The notes under the pieces were generated by a model. It was not told the DNA's origin. It saw nothing but the letters and a program-made list of their open reading frames with translations, and ran no database searches. Made by a program: the position numbers and the translations under genes. From Mesorhizobium onobrychidis (GTDB taxonomy: Bacteria; Pseudomonadota; Alphaproteobacteria; Rhizobiales; Rhizobiaceae), in the NCBI RefSeq assembly GCF_024707545.1, contig NZ_CP062230.1:1-64000 (forward strand): a DNA stretch of 64,000 nucleotides, read 5' to 3'. Of this stretch, positions 63,120-64,000 are shown piece by piece. The stretch's first letter is position 1; each line of letters begins with the position of its first letter.

Positions 63120-64000
63120 GTGGTACGGCTCATTCAGACAGAGGATTTGCAGGCAATCGAGGCCGCCGTGCGAAACCATCCCGAGGGAATGACTGCACAG
63201 CAGATCGCCGATGCGCTCCCATCCGCCCCGCCGCGCAGGACCCTGCAATATCGCCTCAGGCACCTTGTCGACAGCAAGCGCTTGGTCATGGAGGGCCAAG
63301 GCCGCTGGGCGCGTTATCGCGTGCCCCGCATCGTCGAGGCGGTGGGCATGGCCGCAGGTAGAACCGAAGCCAGAGGCGTGGGTGAAGCCTTGCTGCCGCT
63401 CTCCAGGTCCGGCGCCGACATACAGGAGTATGTCCGCAGGCCGCCGGAGGCGCGCAAGCCGGTCGGCTATGATCGCGCGTTTCTCGATTCATACCGCCCC
63501 AACGAGAGCTTCTATCTGTCGCCGACCGAACGTAAGCACCTTCAGGAAGTCGGCACGCCGAAAATCGCCGAACAGCCTGCCGGCACCTATGCGAAGCAGA
63601 TTTTGAACAGGCTGCTGATCGACCTGTCCTGGAACTCAAGCCGCCTTGAGGGCAACACCTATTCGCTGATCGACACCAAGCGACTGATCGATCTGGGAGA
63701 AGAGGCGGAAGGCAAGGAACGTCTGGAAGCGCAGATGATCCTCAACCACAAGGACGCGATCGAGTTTCTTGTCGGCACGGCCAAGGAAATCGGCTTTAAC
63801 CGCTACACGATCCTCAACCTTCACGCGCTGCTTGCTAACAACCTGCTTGCCGATCCCGATGCGGCGGGCAGGCTCCGCCATATCGCCGTTGGCATCGAAC
63901 GCTCGGTCTTTCATCCGCTGGAGGTGCCGCCAATCATCGAGGAGTGTTTCGACCAGATTCTCGCTACAGCCTCCGCGATAGCCGATCCCTTCGAGCGGGC
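63120..64000 (+). CDS. Fic-family protein with N-terminal winged helix (partial)
   Basis: The gene starts with GTG at 63120 after GAGGTCAG and runs off the window, 293 codons so far. Residues 1-60 form a winged-helix-like domain (MTAQQIADALPSAPPRRTLQYRLRHLV). An inhibitory-helix motif, SSRLEGNTYSL (S-x-x-x-E-G-N), is at about 175-185. The Fic fold begins with FNRYTILNLHALLANNLL and GRLRHIAVGIERSVFHPL. The catalytic HPFx(D/E)GNGR loop should lie beyond base 64000. Fic enzymes AMPylate target proteins; the HTH fusion suggests autoregulation through the repeat array upstream. Confidence 0.85.
   Translation, partial: MVRLIQTEDLQAIEAAVRNHPEGMTAQQIADALPSAPPRRTLQYRLRHLVDSKRLVMEGQGRWARYRVPRIVEAVGMAAGRTEARGVGEALLPLSRSGADIQEYVRRPPEARKPVGYDRAFLDSYRPNESFYLSPTERKHLQEVGTPKIAEQPAGTYAKQILNRLLIDLSWNSSRLEGNTYSLIDTKRLIDLGEEAEGKERLEAQMILNHKDAIEFLVGTAKEIGFNRYTILNLHALLANNLLADPDAAGRLRHIAVGIERSVFHPLEVPPIIEECFDQILATASAIADPFER

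Overview
The window reads as the first 64 kb of a large circular plasmid from a rhizobial alphaproteobacterium (order Hyphomicrobiales/Rhizobiales). It opens exactly at the start codon of repA and continues into a complete repA-repB-repC cassette with its antisense ctRNA. Several families typical of rhizobial plasmids are present: an RHE_PE00001-type DUF1612/HTH protein, a DUF1403 remnant next to a plasmid ScpB, MucR, and a 4-bp-coupled Xre/RES toxin-antitoxin pair. Species cannot be fixed from the sequence.

Layout. 0-3.7 kb: repABC replication and partition, with a parS-like palindrome and ctRNA. 3.7-12.7 kb: maintenance and accessory genes (Xre-RES toxin-antitoxin, tyrosine integrase, DUF1612/HTH protein, CBS protein, GIY-YIG nuclease, RES remnant). 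13-17 kb: a DUF5996 protein, an acetolactate synthase-like enzyme and two unknowns. 17.3-42.3 kb: a 25-kb defence island in two blocks. 42.4-48.8 kb: a mobilisation/partition module (ParA, a small ribbon-helix-helix-like partner, a phased repeat array, oriT, MobC, MOB-P relaxase). 48.8-56 kb: a decaying region with several frameshifted genes (zinc-ribbon protein, DUF2934, MucR, Tn3 transposase). 56-58.5 kb: a GlxA/AraC regulator with a berberine-bridge-type FAD oxidase. 58.5-64 kb: rhizobial plasmid backbone remnants (DUF1403, ScpB, a duplicated DUF1612 3-prime end), a broken MarR gene, and a Fic protein preceded by seven copies of a 9-bp motif.

Defence island. Block 1 (17.3-31.3 kb) is a divergent six-gene cluster. 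To the left run a RecB-like nuclease/helicase of the TM0106 type, a DUF4258 protein and a 1408-residue sacsin-like GHKL ATPase with a C-terminal DUF3883-like nuclease domain. To the right run a WYL regulator, an SbcD/YhaO-like phosphoesterase and an SbcC/YhaN-like ATPase. Two near-identical 17-bp operators (GTGACA-N5-TGTCAC and GTGACA-N5-TGTCAT) sit in the divergent promoter and in front of the sbcD-like gene, so both halves look like one WYL-controlled regulon. I do not recognise this combination as a named defence system, and it is my main candidate for something undescribed. Block 2 (31.5-42.3 kb) is a DNA phosphorothioation system of the Ssp type: cysteine desulfurase, DUF4007 protein, large ATPase and PAPS-reductase-like protein. 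It is met tail to tail by a helicase / GHKL ATPase / PLD operon that is probably its restriction partner, in the manner of SspFGH.

The other strong find is a textbook MOB-P oriT at 45.30-45.33 kb: a perfect 10-bp inverted repeat whose edge lies 8 nt from a TATCCTG^C nick site, just upstream of mobC and the relaxase. The plasmid therefore combines vertical maintenance, mobilisation and an antiphage island.
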